Assembly: GCA_902605215.1 (NCBI GenBank) | Contig: CACLBX010000004.1 | Span: forward strand, 1 to 50,344 | Length of the DNA: 50,344 nt | Direction: 5' to 3' | DNA from: an uncultured Pelagibacteraceae bacterium | GTDB lineage: Bacteria > Pseudomonadota > Alphaproteobacteria > Pelagibacterales > AG-422-B15 | Shown: one piece after another, positions 1-8,063 of the stretch | How the letters are laid out: each line of letters begins with the position of its first letter | Numbering within the stretch: the first letter of the stretch is position 1 | The notes under the pieces: model-generated | Database searches by the model: none | Seen by the model: only the letters and a program-made list of their open reading frames with translations | What the model was told of the DNA's origin: nothing | Position numbers and translations under genes: made by a program

Positions 1-506
1 AATATGATTATGAAAAATATGCAAAAAATGGAAAATCTATAATTGTAGGAAATTTACCTTTTAATATTTCATCTCAACTTCTTATAAATTGGATAATTAA
101 TTATAAGTGGCCACCCTTTTATAATAAAATGGTTTTAATGTTTCAGAAAGAAGTTGCAGAACGCATTTTAGCTTCTCATAATCAAAAAAAATATGGCAGG
201 ATATCTGTTATTACGCAATCTCGTTGTAGTGTAAAAAAGCTTTTACACGCTCCATCAAGTATTTTTTTCCCTAAGCCAAAAGTTGATGGAATTGTTCTTG
301 AATTTACACCAATTAATAAAAACTTGGATGTAAATATTTACAATCTACAAAAAATAATACGGAAGTCCTTCGAGCAACGTAGAAAAAAAATTAAAACTAG
401 CTTAAAGGAATATGACTATCTCCTAAAAGATTTTGGCATAGATGGCAATTTAAGAGCTGAAAATATATCAGTAGATGACTACTGTAAGCTGGCTTCAGCT
501 ATTTAG
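1..506 (+). CDS. rsmA: 16S rRNA (adenine1518-N6/adenine1519-N6)-dimethyltransferase, 3' part
   Basis: RsmA (KsgA) dimethylates two adjacent adenines in the 3' terminal hairpin of 16S rRNA, using S-adenosylmethionine, late in 30S assembly. The gene enters from the left edge; the open frame starts at base 3, so a start at the ATG at 129 would be wrong. Upstream of that ATG the frame encodes the methyltransferase motif GNLPFNIS (motif IV, which holds the target adenine). The C-terminal RNA-binding part follows, including PKPKVDG and the FEQRRKK segment. The gene converges on gmk and the two overlap by 12 nt. Family assignment is secure; the N-terminal SAM-binding motif I lies outside the window. 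Confidence 0.93.
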   Translation, partial: YDYEKYAKNGKSIIVGNLPFNISSQLLINWIINYKWPPFYNKMVLMFQKEVAERILASHNQKKYGRISVITQSRCSVKKLLHAPSSIFFPKPKVDGIVLEFTPINKNLDVNIYNLQKIIRKSFEQRRKKIKTSLKEYDYLLKDFGIDGNLRAENISVDDYCKLASAI

Positions 507-1097
507 TTTATTTCGAGTATCTGCTATAATTTTCTTTATTTCGGCTATACAGTTTTCGAAATCATTATTTTCAACAATGTATTCATACTCATCTTGATGT
601 CTCATTTCAGTTTCGAACATTTCCATTCTATATTGAATAGCTTGTTCGTTGTCTCCAGATTTTTCTGCCCTCAACTTAAGTCTTTCATAAATAATTTTTT
701 TTGATGGAGGAACAATAAAGATAGTTAATAAGTTTGGCTGATTAGAAGCTTTAAGCTGAAGTGAACCCTGCCAATCTATATCAAACAGAACATCGAAATT
801 ATTATCAAGAGATTCTTGAACATTCTTATGCAGTGATCCATAGTAATTACCAAAAACATTTGCATATTCAATATATTCATTATTCTTAATTCTGCGCATA
901 AATTCATTTTTATCAATAAAGTTATAGTCTGTTCCATGAGTTTCATTATCTCGGGGAGGTCTTGTGGTGTCTGAAATGGATATATTTAATTGAGGATCAT
1001 CCTTTAATAGTTTTTTGCATATAGAAGATTTACCTGCTCCAGATGGCGATGATATTACAATAATCAATTTTTTTGATTTAAGACTATTGGCCATCAA
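495..1097 (-). CDS. gmk: Guanylate kinase
   Basis: Cytosolic guanylate kinase phosphorylates GMP/dGMP to GDP/dGDP with ATP. The P-loop SSPSGAGKSS is at residues 16-25, followed by the GMP-binding stretch beginning SDTTRPPR and the YEYIVEN region near the C-terminus. The 200 aa length is normal. Two Met codons open the frame, so the start may be one codon later. The start overlaps the fabF stop by 14 nt, which suggests translational coupling. In many alphaproteobacteria mltG and a YicC-type gene sit between fabF and gmk; here they are absent. Confidence 0.95.
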   Translation of the reverse strand: MMANSLKSKKLIIVISSPSGAGKSSICKKLLKDDPQLNISISDTTRPPRDNETHGTDYNFIDKNEFMRRIKNNEYIEYANVFGNYYGSLHKNVQESLDNNFDVLFDIDWQGSLQLKASNQPNLLTIFIVPPSKKIIYERLKLRAEKSGDNEQAIQYRMEMFETEMRHQDEYEYIVENNDFENCIAEIKKIIADTRNKLNS

Positions 1098-2346
1098 ACT
1101 TTGAAAATATCAACGAAACATTTGTTCCACCAAAACCAAATGAATTTGATATTACATTGGTAAGATTCATTTTTAGCGGCACAGATTTAATGAAATTTAT
1201 TTTTTTTGTTTCCAACTCATTTTCTAAGTTTAAATTTATTGGCAGAATTTTATTTGCTAAACTCATAATTGAAAATATTGCCTCAACCGCTCCGGCGGCT
1301 CCTAACAAGTGGCCTATTTGAGATTTTGTTGATGATACGAATACTTTTTCTGAGTTCTTCATAAATAATTTATCAATGGCTAATGCTTCAGCTTTATCTC
1401 CTGCTGGAGTTGAAGTTCCATGGGCATTTATGTATTGAATTTCATTTGACTGAAGGCTGGCATCTTCAATTGAATTTTTCATAGCTCTATAAGCTCCATC
1501 TCCTGAGCTATCTGGCAAGGTATAATGGTACGCATCTGACGACATTCCATAACCCTTAATTTCACAAAGTATTTTTGCATTTCGTTGAAGTGCATGAGTT
1601 AATTCCTCAAGAATAAGGACTGCGCCACCTTCCCCCATAACAAAACCATCTCTATCTTCATCAAAAGGTCTAGAAGATCTTGAGGGAGTATCATTAAATT
1701 TTGTACTTAATGCTCTACAAGCTGTAAAACCCTCTATTCCAATTGGGCTTATAGTCGCCTCCGATCCACCAGTCATCATGACGTCAACCTGTCCATGCTG
1801 TATTAGGCGATAAGATTCACCAATTGCATGCGCGGAAGAAGCACAAGCAGAAACTGTTGAGTAATTTGGTCCTTTAAGATTATATTTTATTGATAAGTAG
1901 CCAGCTGGCATATTAATTATCCTGCCAGTTATAAAAAAAGGGCTGATTTTTTTTCCATCTGCATAATCAATGGATGTTTGTTCAATTCCTGGCAACCCCC
2001 CCATACCTGAGCCAATAATGCAGCCTGCTCGAAAGGATTGTGGATCATTGATGGCGCCTAAATTACTTTCTTGAAAAGCTTCCTCACCGGCAGCCATTGC
2101 GTATTTAATAAAATCATCAATTTTTTTTATTTCTTTTTTCTCAATCCAGTCTTCTGAATTAAAAGTTCCATTTTCTCCATTGCCGATCGGTACTTCACAT
2201 GCAACTTGGCATTTGTATTTCGTGGAGTCAAATCTTGTAATCTTAGTAGCACCAGATTTGGCAGCGATTAAGCTGTTCCAGTTTTGTGACTTTCCGCAAC
2301 CAAAGGGGGTTACTAGTCCCATTCCGGTAACTACAACTCTCTTCAT
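1084..2346 (-). CDS. fabF: 3-oxoacyl-ACP synthase II (KAS II)
   Basis: FabF condenses malonyl-ACP with acyl-ACP to lengthen fatty acids, including the step that sets unsaturated chain length. The thiolase-fold catalytic triad is visible: Cys168 in STVSACASSAH, His309 in NAHGTSTPAGD and His346 in KSQIGHLLGAAGA. The GGTNVSLIF C-terminal signature is present and the 420 aa length is typical. The gene lies 13 nt after acpP in the minus-strand run fabD-fabG-acpP-fabF-gmk, so it should be co-transcribed with its carrier protein and with the malonyl transferase and reductase of the same cycle. Nothing is unusual in the protein. Confidence 0.97.
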   Translation of the reverse strand: MKRVVVTGMGLVTPFGCGKSQNWNSLIAAKSGATKITRFDSTKYKCQVACEVPIGNGENGTFNSEDWIEKKEIKKIDDFIKYAMAAGEEAFQESNLGAINDPQSFRAGCIIGSGMGGLPGIEQTSIDYADGKKISPFFITGRIINMPAGYLSIKYNLKGPNYSTVSACASSAHAIGESYRLIQHGQVDVMMTGGSEATISPIGIEGFTACRALSTKFNDTPSRSSRPFDEDRDGFVMGEGGAVLILEELTHALQRNAKILCEIKGYGMSSDAYHYTLPDSSGDGAYRAMKNSIEDASLQSNEIQYINAHGTSTPAGDKAEALAIDKLFMKNSEKVFVSSTKSQIGHLLGAAGAVEAIFSIMSLANKILPINLNLENELETKKINFIKSVPLKMNLTNVISNSFGFGGTNVSLIFSKFDGQ

Positions 2347-2359
2347 TAATTTTTTTTTA

Positions 2360-2593
2360 TTAGTCTGTTTCTAGGTGAGATATTGCATCTCCAACAGTTA
2401 ATATCGTTTCTGCTTTATCATCAGGAATTTCTACATCAAAAGCTTCTTCAAAAGCCATGACTAATTCAACAGTATCCAAACTATCTGCCCCTAAATCATC
2501 AATAAATTTAGCATCATCAGTGATTTTACTCATATCATCTATGCCTAAATGTTCAGCAATAATTTTTTTAACTTTGTCAGCAACTTCACTCAT
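2360..2593 (-). CDS. acpP: Acyl carrier protein
   Basis: This 77 aa acidic carrier protein holds growing acyl chains as thioesters on 4'-phosphopantetheine in the cytosol. The prosthetic-group site is Ser38 in the DSLD motif, followed by helix II ([12 protein letters not shown]), which docks with FAS enzymes. A clear AGGAG ribosome-binding site lies just upstream of the ATG (around 2600-2605), stronger than for most neighbours, which fits high expression. It sits between fabG and fabF, the standard alphaproteobacterial order. Confidence 0.98.
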   Translation of the reverse strand: MSEVADKVKKIIAEHLGIDDMSKITDDAKFIDDLGADSLDTVELVMAFEEAFDVEIPDDKAETILTVGDAISHLETD

Positions 2594-2640
2594 AAATACT
2601 CCTGTTTTAATATATTAACTTTTTTTTAATACGTTCTGCA

Positions 2641-3360
2641 TCACATTGTCAAGCCACCATTAACATGAAGCACTTGCCCTGTAATATAGGCTGATTCTTC
2701 CGAAGAAAGAAAATAAACTGCAGAGGCAATTTCATCAATTCTTCCCATTCTTCCAAGAGGAATTCTTTCTACCATATTTTGCAATGTTTTTTCATCAATT
2801 GTTTCAAGAATTTCAGTATCAACAAATCCTGGTGAAACACAGTTAACTGTTACGCCTCTTGAGGCTACTTCATTTGCGAGTGTTCTTGTAAGGCCTTCAA
2901 TTGCAGATTTAGAAGCAACATAATTTGCTTGACCTGCATTCCCAATCTTAGCAGCATCTGAAGAAATATTGATAATTCTTCCCCAGCGACTTTTTATCAT
3001 GTCTTTTAAAATTTTTTTTGTTAGCTTAAAATTAGAATTTAAATTGACACTAATTACATCGTTCCATTCTTCATCTTTCATTCTTAAAAAAAGATTGTCT
3101 TTAGTAATTCCTGCATTATTAATAAGTATATCAGTGGATCCATAAAACTTATTAGACTGCTGAACTAGACTCTCTATTTGTAATGCGTCATAAAGGTTAC
3201 ATGAGATGCATTTAACTTTTCCTTTATAGTTAACTTCAATTTCATTAAGTTTATCAATGTTAGTGCCTGTTACGCATATATTGTAATTGTTTTTATAAAA
3301 CAATTTTAAGATTGATGACCCTATTCCGCCTGTCGCTCCAGTAATTAAAACATTCTTCAT
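2641..3360 (-). CDS. fabG: 3-oxoacyl-ACP reductase
   Basis: FabG is the NADPH-dependent SDR that reduces 3-oxoacyl-ACP to 3-hydroxyacyl-ACP. The cofactor motif is TGATGGIG at residues 7-14, NNAG is at 81-84, and the catalytic Ser (NISS, 131-134), Tyr147 and Lys151 (YVASK) are all present. The stretch GNAGQANY before the catalytic Tyr is typical of FabG rather than of SDRs in general. At 239 aa it has the usual size. It starts 2 nt after the fabD stop and is followed by acpP, so context and sequence agree. Confidence 0.96.
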   Translation of the reverse strand: MKNVLITGATGGIGSSILKLFYKNNYNICVTGTNIDKLNEIEVNYKGKVKCISCNLYDALQIESLVQQSNKFYGSTDILINNAGITKDNLFLRMKDEEWNDVISVNLNSNFKLTKKILKDMIKSRWGRIINISSDAAKIGNAGQANYVASKSAIEGLTRTLANEVASRGVTVNCVSPGFVDTEILETIDEKTLQNMVERIPLGRMGRIDEIASAVYFLSSEESAYITGQVLHVNGGLTM

Positions 3361-3362
3361 AA

Positions 3363-4295
3363 TTAAATATTATCCAATTTCTCAAAATCATCTACTTTTG
3401 ATATTGATATTGATGTTATTTCTTTTGACATTCTTTTTACTAAATTCGTCAATACATTCCCCGGCCCAATTTCAATAAACCTTTCCACTCCATCATTTAT
3501 CATATTTGTGATTATTTCTCTCCATCTTACTTTTTTTACTATTTGCTCCACTAGAATTTTCTTTATCTCTGTTTCATCACAAGGCAAAGAAGTCACATTT
3601 GAATAAAGGGGTACATCAAAGGATTTAAAATTGAATTTATCAATCTCATTTTGCATTGTCGCCGAAGCTTTCGTCATAAATTCACAATGAAAAGGAGCAC
3701 TTACAGACAACTTAATAACTTTTTTCAAGCCAAGTTTTTTTGAATTTTCAACAATATAATCAATTGCTTTCATTTCACCACTTATAACTACCTGCCCAAC
3801 TGCATTATCATTCGCAATAAAAATTTTTCCTTCAGAACTTATATCACTTATGGTGGCGGCAATCCCTTCTTCAGTTCCTCCAATAATTGCTGCCATTCCT
3901 CCAGTTCCGACTGGCATACTTTCTTGCATGGCTTTGGATCGAATCTTAAGCAATTCTACAGAATCACTAAAATTTAGAGATTTATTGGCAACTAATGCTG
4001 AATATTCACCAAGAGAGTGGCCTGCTACACAGTGAAAAGAATGTTCATTTATTTTTCCACTTTCTCTCAAAGCCACAAAGATCGCAACGCTTGTTGTCAT
4101 TATTGTAGGCTGTGAATTTTCTGTCATGGCAAGTTCACTTTCTTCACCTTTGAATATTAAGTTTGTAAGACTTTTTCCCATTATTCTGTCCAGCTGGTCA
4201 TAAATTTCACGTGATGATTGAAAATTTGTATAAAAGTCATACCCCATCCCAACGTTTTGTGAGCCTTGTCCAGGAAAAATTAATGCTGTTTTCAT
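3363..4295 (-). CDS. fabD: Malonyl-CoA:ACP transacylase
   Basis: FabD moves malonyl from CoA to ACP and so supplies extender units for fatty-acid elongation. The N-terminal FPGQGSQ motif is at residues 7-13, the nucleophile Ser94 is in GHSLGEYS and the catalytic His203 is in APFHCEFM. The length of 310 aa is normal. It is the first gene of the minus-strand fatty-acid run and is divergent from rpsF across 72 nt. A perfect TATAAT hexamer reading toward fabD lies at 4322-4327, about 27 nt before the ATG, but no good -35 is visible. Confidence 0.96.
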   Translation of the reverse strand: MKTALIFPGQGSQNVGMGYDFYTNFQSSREIYDQLDRIMGKSLTNLIFKGEESELAMTENSQPTIMTTSVAIFVALRESGKINEHSFHCVAGHSLGEYSALVANKSLNFSDSVELLKIRSKAMQESMPVGTGGMAAIIGGTEEGIAATISDISSEGKIFIANDNAVGQVVISGEMKAIDYIVENSKKLGLKKVIKLSVSAPFHCEFMTKASATMQNEIDKFNFKSFDVPLYSNVTSLPCDETEIKKILVEQIVKKVRWREIITNMINDGVERFIEIGPGNVLTNLVKRMSKEITSISISKVDDFEKLDNI

Positions 4296-4367
4296 CTAAA
4301 AGAATACTTGCTTAATAGGTAATTATAGAATATTTATTCGGACTTTAATAATAAATATGACTTATTT

Positions 4368-4694
4368 ATGTCTCTTTTTGAACATGTGATAATACTTAAA
4401 CAAAGTTTGAGTTCAAACGAACTTTCTAATGAGCTAAAAAATCATACAGATATGGTCTCTGAATTAAACGGAAATGTCGTTTATCAAGAAAGCTGGGGTA
4501 TGAGAAATCTTGCTTATCCAATAAAAAATAATAAAAAAGCTTTCTATGAATACATGAACATTGAATTACCTCAAGAAAACGTAGACTTAATGAACTCAAA
4601 ATTAAATTTAAATGAAAATGTTATCAGGTACTTATCAATAAAAGTTAAATCATTTAGTGAAACTCCTACGCTAATGATTAAAGAAAAGGAGTAG
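4368..4694 (+). CDS. rpsF: 30S ribosomal protein bS6
   Basis: bS6 binds with bS18 to the central domain of 16S rRNA in the platform of the small subunit. The 108 aa sequence has the family landmarks: the N-terminal EHVIILKQSL strand, the WGMRNLAYPIK segment and a conserved C-terminal half with NLNENVIRYL. It begins the conserved rpsF-rpsR-rplI cluster, which precedes dnaB in many bacteria. The gap to rpsR is 6 nt. Confidence 0.95.
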   Translation: MSLFEHVIILKQSLSSNELSNELKNHTDMVSELNGNVVYQESWGMRNLAYPIKNNKKAFYEYMNIELPQENVDLMNSKLNLNENVIRYLSIKVKSFSETPTLMIKEKE

Positions 4695-4700
4695 CTATTT

Positions 4701-4895
4701 ATGGATAGAAATGCAAAAAATAATACTTCATCTTTTGACTATAAAGATCTTTCCTCTCTAAAAAAATTTATTTCTGAAAAAGGAAAAATTACTCCTAGAA
4801 GGATAAGTTATATTTCAATAAAGAAACAAAAAGATCTTTCGAATGCTATTAAAAGAGCAAGATATTTAGCATTATTGCCATATACGGGTAGATAA
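4701..4895 (+). CDS. rpsR: 30S ribosomal protein bS18, short form
   Basis: bS18 partners bS6 in the platform of the 30S subunit. The core is clear: [21 protein letters not shown], and the C-terminal [16 protein letters not shown]. The protein is only 64 aa, about 10-15 residues shorter than usual. The N-terminal arginine-rich, cysteine-containing segment seen in most alphaproteobacterial homologues is replaced by [11 protein letters not shown]. The stop codon overlaps the rplI start (TAATG), which implies coupled translation. Identity is secure; the reduced N-terminus is the oddity. Confidence 0.95.
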   Translation: MDRNAKNNTSSFDYKDLSSLKKFISEKGKITPRRISYISIKKQKDLSNAIKRARYLALLPYTGR

Positions 4896-5341
4896 TGGAC
4901 ATTATACTCTTAGAATCATTAAATAAATTAGGAAAAGCTGGTGAGATTGTTACTGTTAAAGATGGCTTTGCAAAAAATTATTTGATACCTGAAAAAAAAG
5001 CAATAATCGCCAATAAAAAAAATAAAGGTGATTTAGAAAATCGTATTACTCAAATAAATTCTAATAATGATAAAAAAATAGTTGAGGCTAATGAAATTAA
5101 AGAAAAGTTAGATCAAAAGAAAATTTCAATAGCAATGGAAGCAAACGATGATGGCAGTCTCTATGGTGCAGTTAGTCAAAAATCTGTAAGTGAGAGTATA
5201 TATTCTTTGCTTGAAATAAAGATTTCTCCTGACGCGGTAGTTCTTGATCCAATAAGAGAAATAGGTGAAGCTGAAATACAGGTAATTTTATACGAGAATA
5301 TTAAGGCTATTCTTCACCTTGAAATAACAAAAAAAACTTAA
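4895..5341 (+). CDS. rplI: 50S ribosomal protein bL9
   Basis: bL9 binds domain V of 23S rRNA near the L1 stalk and spans the ribosome surface. The N-terminal domain has the signature LLESLNKLGKAGEIVTVKDGFAKNYLIP, followed by a charged connecting helix (about residues 45-85) and the C-terminal domain with DGSLYGAVS. Its 148 aa length is normal. The start codon overlaps the rpsR stop. A hairpin at 5409-5438 after the stop may end this ribosomal transcript. Confidence 0.96.
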   Translation: MDIILLESLNKLGKAGEIVTVKDGFAKNYLIPEKKAIIANKKNKGDLENRITQINSNNDKKIVEANEIKEKLDQKKISIAMEANDDGSLYGAVSQKSVSESIYSLLEIKISPDAVVLDPIREIGEAEIQVILYENIKAILHLEITKKT

Positions 5342-5408
5342 TAATAATTCTTTACTAATTTCAAAGATTTAAAAGGCATATATAATTCTAAATATAAAGC
5401 CTAAGAAT

Positions 5409-5445
5409 ATACTAACAAAATTGGAGTCCTGTTAGTATCTTTTAT
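5409..5445 (+). terminator. Probable terminator after rplI
   Basis: A perfect 9-bp inverted repeat, ATACTAACA (5409-5417) and TGTTAGTAT (5430-5438), has a 12-nt loop containing GGAGTCC and is followed by CTTTTATT. It lies between rplI and dnaB in the longest gap of this plus-strand run. The U-tract is short, so termination may be partial, or the hairpin may protect the mRNA end. Confidence 0.5.
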
Positions 5446-5490
5446 TATAAATATACTGACAATTTTTTGTAATTAATATTAATTGATTGA

Positions 5491-6948
5491 ATGTCTAACA
5501 CATTTCAAATCCAGTCCAATAATATTTCTTCAAAACAGCTTCCACACAATATGGAGGCTGAACAAGGATTGCTCGGTGCTATACTGATTAATAATGAAAT
5601 ATTTTACGATATAATTGAAATAGTAAATTCTGAACATTTCCATGAACCGGTTCATCGAATTATATTTGAAGTAATGAATAAAATGGTTTCTAAAGGTCAA
5701 ATTGCATCGCCAATTACTTTGCAGAGTTATTTTGAAATTGAAAAAAATTTAGAAGAAATAGGTGGATCAAATTATCTATTTAGACTGGCGAATTCAGCGG
5801 TTTCTTTGGAATATGCAAAAAGCTATGCCCAAATAATCTATGATATGGCTGTAAGAAGAGGGCTTTATGAGCTTGGAGGCAAAGTCCAACATGATGCTAT
5901 TGAAAGTGATATGGATGTAAAACCCGGAGATCTCATAGAAGATGCAGAAAAAGACCTTTATCAAATATCAGAAAAAGGAACTACCAAAAATAAGGTTCAA
6001 TCTTTTAGAAGTTCAGTTGAAGAGGCTATAGAGCTTACCACTAAAGCATTTAAGAAAGATACGAGTGTGATTGGTCTATCCTCTGGGTTTAGGGATCTTG
6101 ATGCTAAATTAGGAGGATTTCATTCTTCTGATTTAATCATAATTGCTGGAAGACCATCTATGGGAAAGACAGCATTAGCGACAAATATGGCATTCAATAT
6201 TGCAAAAGAGGCTCATAGTAAAAATGATATGGACTCAAGTGTTTTATTCTTTTCACTTGAAATGTCATCAGAACAACTGGCCAGAAGAATTTTATCAGAA
6301 GAAGCAAGAATAAGTTCTAATGATATGAGAAAAGGTGACTTATCAGAAAATGATTTAGATAATTTAGTATCAGTGTCAAAAAAAATTTTGGAGATACCTT
6401 TGTTCATTGATGATACACCCGCAATAAATATTGGAACACTTGCGTCAAGAGCAAGGAGACTCAAGCGTAAGCATGGACTAGGTGCAATTGTGATTGATTA
6501 TTTACAATTATTGAGGCCAAGCAAAATAACAAGAAATGAGTCTCGAGTTCTTGAGCTTTCAGAAATAACTCAGGGCCTTAAAGCTTTAGCTAAAGAAATG
6601 AATATTCCTGTTATAGCATTATCACAATTATCTAGACAGGTTGAGCAAAGAGAAGATAAAAAGCCTTTATTATCAGATCTAAGAGAGTCAGGTTCTATCG
6701 AGCAAGACTCTGATGTAGTTATGTTTATTTATAGGGAGGAATACTATTTGGAAAAAAGTGAGCCTGCTCTCGGTACCGCAGATTACATTGAATGGCAGCA
6801 AAAAATGGATGAAATCCACGGTCAGGCCGAACTCCTCATATCAAAACAAAGACATGGACCAACAGGAAATATAAGACTAAGCTTTGAAAGTAAATTTACA
6901 AAGTTTGGGAACTTTATTAGCAAAGATCACTCAAACAATTATGAGTAA
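5491..6948 (+). CDS. dnaB: Replicative DNA helicase
   Basis: DnaB is the hexameric 5'-3' helicase that unwinds the replication fork and contacts primase through its N-terminal domain. That domain occupies about residues 15-120 (PHNMEAEQGLLGAIL at its start). The RecA-like motor has Walker A GRPSMGKT at 220-227, Walker B (VIDYLQLL, about 337) and the LSQLSRQVEQR segment with RESGSIEQDSD. The 485 aa length is typical and no intein is present. The position after rplI is conserved. Upstream, 5446-5490 holds no convincing ribosome-binding site. Confidence 0.97.
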   Translation: MSNTFQIQSNNISSKQLPHNMEAEQGLLGAILINNEIFYDIIEIVNSEHFHEPVHRIIFEVMNKMVSKGQIASPITLQSYFEIEKNLEEIGGSNYLFRLANSAVSLEYAKSYAQIIYDMAVRRGLYELGGKVQHDAIESDMDVKPGDLIEDAEKDLYQISEKGTTKNKVQSFRSSVEEAIELTTKAFKKDTSVIGLSSGFRDLDAKLGGFHSSDLIIIAGRPSMGKTALATNMAFNIAKEAHSKNDMDSSVLFFSLEMSSEQLARRILSEEARISSNDMRKGDLSENDLDNLVSVSKKILEIPLFIDDTPAINIGTLASRARRLKRKHGLGAIVIDYLQLLRPSKITRNESRVLELSEITQGLKALAKEMNIPVIALSQLSRQVEQREDKKPLLSDLRESGSIEQDSDVVMFIYREEYYLEKSEPALGTADYIEWQQKMDEIHGQAELLISKQRHGPTGNIRLSFESKFTKFGNFISKDHSNNYE

Positions 6949-6959
6949 AGTCTTTCAAA

Positions 6960-8060
6960 ATGAAGAATGTTGATCAAAATACTTTTTTAGACATTGACTT
7001 AAAGTCACTTGGTGACAATTACTTAAAAATTAAAAAAAAAGTAAACAGAAGCTGTATAGTTGCAGCAACTGTGAAATCAAATGCATATGGTCTTGGTGTT
7101 AAGAAAGTTCTACCTGTGCTAATTAGATCAAAATGTAAACATTTCTTTGTAGCTTCCACCGATGAAGCTATGGAAATTAGAAAAATAAATAAGAAAGTAG
7201 AAGTGTATATTTTAAATGGTTTAGTTTTAGATAACTTAAGTATAATAAGTAAATACAGATTAATACCTGTAATCAATAATTTGAAACAACTTAAGAAAAT
7301 AGAGCGCTATCAAAGTAAATTTAATAAAAAACTCAAGATTGCAATTCATTTTGATACAGGCATGTCGCGACTTGGTTTAGATAAAACTGAAACGACTAAT
7401 CTAATTAAAAATAAATCAAAATTAATTAAAAATTCAGATCTTGTTCTGATAATGAGCCACTTAGCTTGCGCTGATGATCCAAAAAATAAAAAAAATCAAA
7501 CTCAATTAAAGGAATTTGATAAGATAAGAATACACTTTTCAAATTGTCTACACAGCATATCGAACTCTGGGGGGGTGTTGCTGGGGAGAAAATATAATCT
7601 TGATATGGTTAGGCCAGGAATATCTCTTTATGGGGGCAACTGTCAAATCAAAGAGAGAAAACATTACAAAAATGTAGTATCTTTAAAGAGTAAATTAATA
7701 CAAACAAGGGAAATAAATAAAGGGGATACCATAGGCTATGGAGCAACATTTAAAGCAAGGAAAAAGATGAAAGTTGGCATTTTTGCAATTGGTTATGGTG
7801 ATGGATTCAGTAGACTCTTTTCAAATAATTATAAAATTTATCTAAATAATAAACGAATTAATTTGATTGGAAGAGTCTCAATGGACTTGGTTACAGTTGA
7901 TTTGACAAATTTTATAAACTTAGAACAAATAGCTAATAAAGAGTTTGAATTCATTGGAAGTAAGAGCCCTATCAATACAGTGTGTGAAACCATAAATACA
8001 ATACCATATGAGATTTTAACAAACCTAGGCAAAAGATACCAAAGAAGATATATTTCGTAA
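6960..8060 (+). CDS. alr: Alanine racemase
   Basis: Alr is a PLP enzyme that interconverts L- and D-alanine for peptidoglycan synthesis in the cytosol. The PLP lysine is Lys39 in TVKSNAYGLG, and the catalytic tyrosine of the C-terminal beta domain is in IGYGATFKA. The PLP-phosphate loop region SNSGG and the RPGISLYG motif are also visible. At 366 aa the protein is full length. It follows dnaB by 11 nt and precedes the RND-type exporter by 3 nt. In many relatives radA lies between alr and cvpA; here an exporter gene takes that place. Confidence 0.94.
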   Translation: MKNVDQNTFLDIDLKSLGDNYLKIKKKVNRSCIVAATVKSNAYGLGVKKVLPVLIRSKCKHFFVASTDEAMEIRKINKKVEVYILNGLVLDNLSIISKYRLIPVINNLKQLKKIERYQSKFNKKLKIAIHFDTGMSRLGLDKTETTNLIKNKSKLIKNSDLVLIMSHLACADDPKNKKNQTQLKEFDKIRIHFSNCLHSISNSGGVLLGRKYNLDMVRPGISLYGGNCQIKERKHYKNVVSLKSKLIQTREINKGDTIGYGATFKARKKMKVGIFAIGYGDGFSRLFSNNYKIYLNNKRINLIGRVSMDLVTVDLTNFINLEQIANKEFEFIGSKSPINTVCETINTIPYEILTNLGKRYQRRYIS

Positions 8061-8063
8061 GTA

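Noticed and set aside
129-506. A separate 125-codon gene starting at base 129
   Set aside because: The frame continues upstream to the window edge and encodes the GNLPFNIS motif there, so it is the 3' part of rsmA and the ATG at 129 is internal.
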